This document shows positions 61,357 to 64,000 of a stretch of DNA of 64,000 nt, piece by piece; position 1 is the first letter of the stretch; each line of letters starts with the position of its first letter. The notes under the pieces were generated by a model. It was not told the origin of the DNA, did not search any database, and saw only the letters and a list, made by a program, of their open reading frames with translations. Origin of the DNA: Flavobacterium aquicola (GTDB taxonomy: Bacteria; Bacteroidota; Bacteroidia; Flavobacteriales; Flavobacteriaceae); contig NZ_QUNI01000003.1 of NCBI RefSeq assembly GCF_003385115.1, positions 1 through 64,000 on the forward strand. The letters are read 5' to 3'. Both the position numbers and the translations under genes were made by a program.

Positions 61357-62892
61357 TTATTCGTCAGTATAATCCTGAAGTAAATAAACCAGCATATTTC
61401 GGGCAGGTTTTTTATTCCTGAATTGTCTAATAATTATTGGAGGATTAATTTTTTTAAAGCTCTTTTTGTACAATTCTTTCGGATCGCTAAAACTATTTGA
61501 AACAGTTACAAAATAGGCATCATCACCAATTTTTAGCTGTTTTCTATAGGTATTTAACCAATTATAAGTATGGATATCTTCCAGTTTTCCTAAAGCTATA
61601 AAGTCCAGTCCCAAAGGCTGTGCAATATAATTGTCAATATGCGCTCCAGGAAACCATTTGTTATTTAGGATGAAAGTAGTTTTTGTTATGCCCGATTGTA
61701 TGTTTTTATTGCGTACTTTTTTAAATTCAGTTTTGAAGAAGTTCCAATCATACATGTCAAGTGTAAAGTCTTTTTTGCCCAAGGATATTTCGTCCTTCTT
61801 TCCAATTGTTCCTGGGTAGAAATTTATAGTTAGAATACCTGCCACTGCAATTACAGAAATCAATATGCATGAGGAATTTACTGATCTTTTCCATATTGTA
61901 TTAGTATTCTTGGTACTTTCAATTTCATCGGAAATGTAACAGGAAGTGAGTATTAGTAGTGTAACAAATGCCGGACCTGACCAATGTGGCAGAGTGTCTC
62001 TGAAGAATGAGATAGAAAGTAATAATAGAATTAAAGGAAGGCTTATCAAAAGAAGCAGTCTTTTGACAGCTGTCGAAATGTCGATTTTATTTTTCCAAAC
62101 GGCAATTAAAGTACAAATTGTCAAAAAATAATTAATCGGATTGTTATAAAAAAAGCCTCCAAAAAACTCTCTAAAAAAACCGGAAACATTGATTCCTCTG
62201 TTAATTGTGACTCTTTGACTGTGAAAGGTATAGGTTATAAAATGATTTTCGATGTTCCAAATTAAAATTGGCGAAATAATGAGCAAAGTAATCAGAACTG
62301 CTAAATACAGATAACCATTTTTTAGTAAAGCTCTTTGGTAGCATAAAATGTACAACCCAAAACCAGCCCATAAAAAGATCCCGTGAATTTTGCTCATAAT
62401 ACACAATCCGCTGAATAAACCGAAAAGGATCAGATGTTTGTTAAGTTTTTTAGGTTCGGCAGTTTCGGAAACAATTTGAATTAAAAAGCGAATACTAATC
62501 AGCCAAAAAAATAATTGTGGAGAGTCCGGCAAAATAAATACTCCTGCAATTATGCTGGAATACAAGGAACCTGAATAAAGCAACGAGGCGATTAAACCCG
62601 CTTTTTTATTTTTAATTCTTTCGCAGATGCGATAAATCAAATAAGTATTAACTGCACCAAAAATAATTGATCCCAAACGAACAAAAAACTCATTGGTGAA
62701 ATAGAGATTAAAAGTTGTCAGCCGAATTAACAAGGCAACCATTGGTGGATGGTCAAAATAATTCCATTGCAGATGTTGGGCATACGTCAGATAATACACT
62801 TCGTCGTTGCCCAAGCCTATTGATACGGCTATAATGCATCTAGTGATTGTTGCCAGTGCTATAATTAAGATTAACTGTTGATTTTCTTTCAT
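61357..62892 (-). CDS. GT39-type (ArnT/PMT-like) glycosyltransferase
   Basis: 511 residues with around ten or more membrane segments. The first loop has IGLGNDEVYYLTYAQHLQWN and YFDHPPMVALLIRL, matching the acidic and DHPP motifs of polyprenyl-phosphate-sugar-using GT39/PMT_2 enzymes. A soluble C-terminal part (about 390-511) follows. It probably transfers a sugar from an undecaprenyl-phosphate donor to a periplasmic target such as lipid A. Its start overlaps the GtrA stop by one base, so the operon PAP2-GtrA-GT39 is translationally linked. Confidence 0.85.
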   Translation of the reverse strand: MKENQQLILIIALATITRCIIAVSIGLGNDEVYYLTYAQHLQWNYFDHPPMVALLIRLTTFNLYFTNEFFVRLGSIIFGAVNTYLIYRICERIKNKKAGLIASLLYSGSLYSSIIAGVFILPDSPQLFFWLISIRFLIQIVSETAEPKKLNKHLILFGLFSGLCIMSKIHGIFLWAGFGLYILCYQRALLKNGYLYLAVLITLLIISPILIWNIENHFITYTFHSQRVTINRGINVSGFFREFFGGFFYNNPINYFLTICTLIAVWKNKIDISTAVKRLLLLISLPLILLLLSISFFRDTLPHWSGPAFVTLLILTSCYISDEIESTKNTNTIWKRSVNSSCILISVIAVAGILTINFYPGTIGKKDEISLGKKDFTLDMYDWNFFKTEFKKVRNKNIQSGITKTTFILNNKWFPGAHIDNYIAQPLGLDFIALGKLEDIHTYNWLNTYRKQLKIGDDAYFVTVSNSFSDPKELYKKSFKKINPPIIIRQFRNKKPARNMLVYLLQDYTDE

Positions 62893-63269
62893 TATAATTT
62901 AAAGGTGTACAATGAGTTTGCGGTAAAATTCCAGACGAAAACAATTATTGTTACGATTGCTTTGCAAACATAGAAATTGATTTTGGTATTTTTTTGAAGT
63001 AAATAAAGAAATGAGGTATTCAATAAAAAACCGATAATGGAGATAATCAGAAAGCTTAAAAATTGAGTGGCAAGATGGTTATCTGTATTGTGAAAAGTGA
63101 AATATTTATTCAGAAAATAATTGTTGACAACACCAAAAAGAAATCCAAATGAATTGGAAAGGTATTTGTTAAGCAACAATTTTTCTTTACAAAACCAAGT
63201 TATTGAGAAATCTATCAGGAGTCCGGAAAACCCAACCAATCCAAATTTAAAAAATTTAATAAGATCCAT
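62892..63269 (-). CDS. GtrA-family membrane protein
   Basis: 125 residues with four membrane segments. LIKFFKFGLVGFSGLLIDFSITWF and the conserved NYFLNKYFTF are typical of GtrA. The family is thought to flip or help transfer undecaprenyl-phosphate-linked sugars across the inner membrane. It overlaps the PAP2 gene by 14 bp and the GT39 gene by one base, matching a joint role in lipid-linked sugar transfer. Confidence 0.88.
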   Translation of the reverse strand: MDLIKFFKFGLVGFSGLLIDFSITWFCKEKLLLNKYLSNSFGFLFGVVNNYFLNKYFTFHNTDNHLATQFLSFLIISIIGFLLNTSFLYLLQKNTKINFYVCKAIVTIIVFVWNFTANSLYTFKL

Positions 63270-63984
63270 TTATTTTTGGTTTATGCTGAGTTTTAAAATT
63301 GTGCATCGTTAAGTTGTATTGCCTTGTAATTTGAATACCCGCTTTTTTGATCTTGAATTTATTTTTTCTGTACCATAAAATACTGAAAGTACCTGATAGA
63401 ATGCCTAAAGTAGCTCCCGCCAATACATCAATTGGGAAATGATGGGCCAGATAAATTCGGGAATATCCTATCGCCATTGCAAATAACAATGAAAAAGCCC
63501 AGATATGTCTTGTTTTAAAATAATTTGTAAAAACGGTCACCATTGCAAATGCCGAAGCGGTATGACCAGAAGGGAAACTTCGAAATCCAATTCTGCAATT
63601 TGAAAAAGTGTCCAAATAATAGCTATAATGTAGGGATTCGAAATATACGCTAGGCCTAGGCGACATAACAAAATGTTTTATGATTTGGGATAAAATTCCA
63701 GAACTTAAATAGCCAAGGAGCAAAAGCACCCCTAATTCTCTATGTTTTTTAAAGGAAAGCATGATAACCACAAATAGCAATAAAGTGAAAAGGCCATCTC
63801 CGCAAATAGTAATGTTTTGAAAAAAGATTGTTAGTGAAGCTGAGTGGAAGACATTCAAAATGATGAAACTATTAGCTTTTGTATTAGTGCATAAAAAGAA
63901 AACAGCAGAGATAGTCAAGAGCAAACTTGCAATATAAAAAAAGTTGTTTTTGTCTATTATTTCTAAAAGTCTTTTCATTTTCAT
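63256..63984 (-). CDS. PAP2-family phosphatase
   Basis: 242 residues with about six membrane segments; a start at 63978 is equally possible. The phosphatase motifs are KHFVMSPRPSVY, FPSGHTASAF and SRIYLAHHFPIDVLAG, the latter with the second catalytic His. Such enzymes dephosphorylate lipid pyrophosphates, such as undecaprenyl pyrophosphate, or lipid A. It is the first gene of the operon with GtrA and GT39, so lipid-carrier recycling or lipid A modification is likely. Confidence 0.9.
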   Translation of the reverse strand: MKMKRLLEIIDKNNFFYIASLLLTISAVFFLCTNTKANSFIILNVFHSASLTIFFQNITICGDGLFTLLLFVVIMLSFKKHRELGVLLLLGYLSSGILSQIIKHFVMSPRPSVYFESLHYSYYLDTFSNCRIGFRSFPSGHTASAFAMVTVFTNYFKTRHIWAFSLLFAMAIGYSRIYLAHHFPIDVLAGATLGILSGTFSILWYRKNKFKIKKAGIQITRQYNLTMHNFKTQHKPKINGSY

Positions 63985-64000
63985 AAAATTAATATATGGT

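Noticed and set aside
1-64000. rRNA, tRNA, tmRNA or prophage genes
   Set aside because: I found no conserved rRNA stretch, no cloverleaf with CCA-type end and no phage structural or integrase gene in any part of the window.

Overview
The window is a low-GC chromosomal segment from a member of the Bacteroidota, most likely Flavobacterium or a close relative. The evidence is a TonB-dependent receptor with an N-terminal carboxypeptidase-like domain beside an SCSSDDD lipoprotein, DUF3078 and DUF3109 proteins, a CtpA/S41 peptidase, an alpha-2-macroglobulin/PbpC pair, Bacteroidota -7 elements (TAnnTTTG) and intergenic repeats of types common in flavobacteria. I see no rRNA, tRNA, prophage, CRISPR array or intact transposase.

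Region 1 (1-13.4 kb) is a phosphate-acquisition cluster: TonB-dependent receptor plus lipoprotein on the minus strand, then a PhoB-type regulator, PhoR-type kinase, OprO/P-type porin, PstS, PstC, PstA, PstB and PhoU on the plus strand. TTAACAT-like heptamers repeat every 11 bp upstream of the porin, pstS, the receptor and more weakly the lipoprotein. I read these as the Pho boxes of this genome. They would tie outer-membrane uptake, inner-membrane transport and signalling together.

Region 2 (13.4-20.3 kb) is accessory DNA. Two loci of small unknown genes, lipoproteins and membrane proteins each begin with the same promoter/leader module. One locus is split by three near-identical 134-139 bp repeats with inverted ends, alternating with single co-oriented ORFs. 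This looks like an integron-type gene-cassette array without a visible integrase and is the best candidate here for an undescribed system. Between the loci lie four tandem 189-bp units with a long hairpin (one compensatory base-pair change), a Flavobacterium-type dispersed structured element and a MurG-like glycosyltransferase. A 21-bp tandem array follows.

Region 3 (20.3-37.9 kb) is mostly housekeeping: a large unknown outer-membrane barrel, aspartate kinase, an acetyltransferase, fructose-1,6-bisphosphatase, a TerB-like protein, a HupE/dCMP deaminase/CtpA run, MarC, a DUF3109 protein and class I ribonucleotide reductase (nrdB, nrdA).

Region 4 (37.9-41 kb) holds a SnoaL-like gene between directly repeated terminator-like elements and an exact 22-bp-period array of ten degenerate units. 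Region 5 (39.5-52.7 kb) has an ABC exporter, an ArsR-type regulator and an SDR gene sharing a palindromic operator, metE divergent from an Lrp-type regulator, dgt, dxs and tadA. Region 6 (53-64 kb) has a 1890-residue alpha-2-macroglobulin lipoprotein followed by PbpC (envelope defence/repair), then a convergent GT39/GtrA/PAP2 operon probably acting on lipid-linked sugars.

All calls come from reading the sequence and from knowledge of families. No database search was run.
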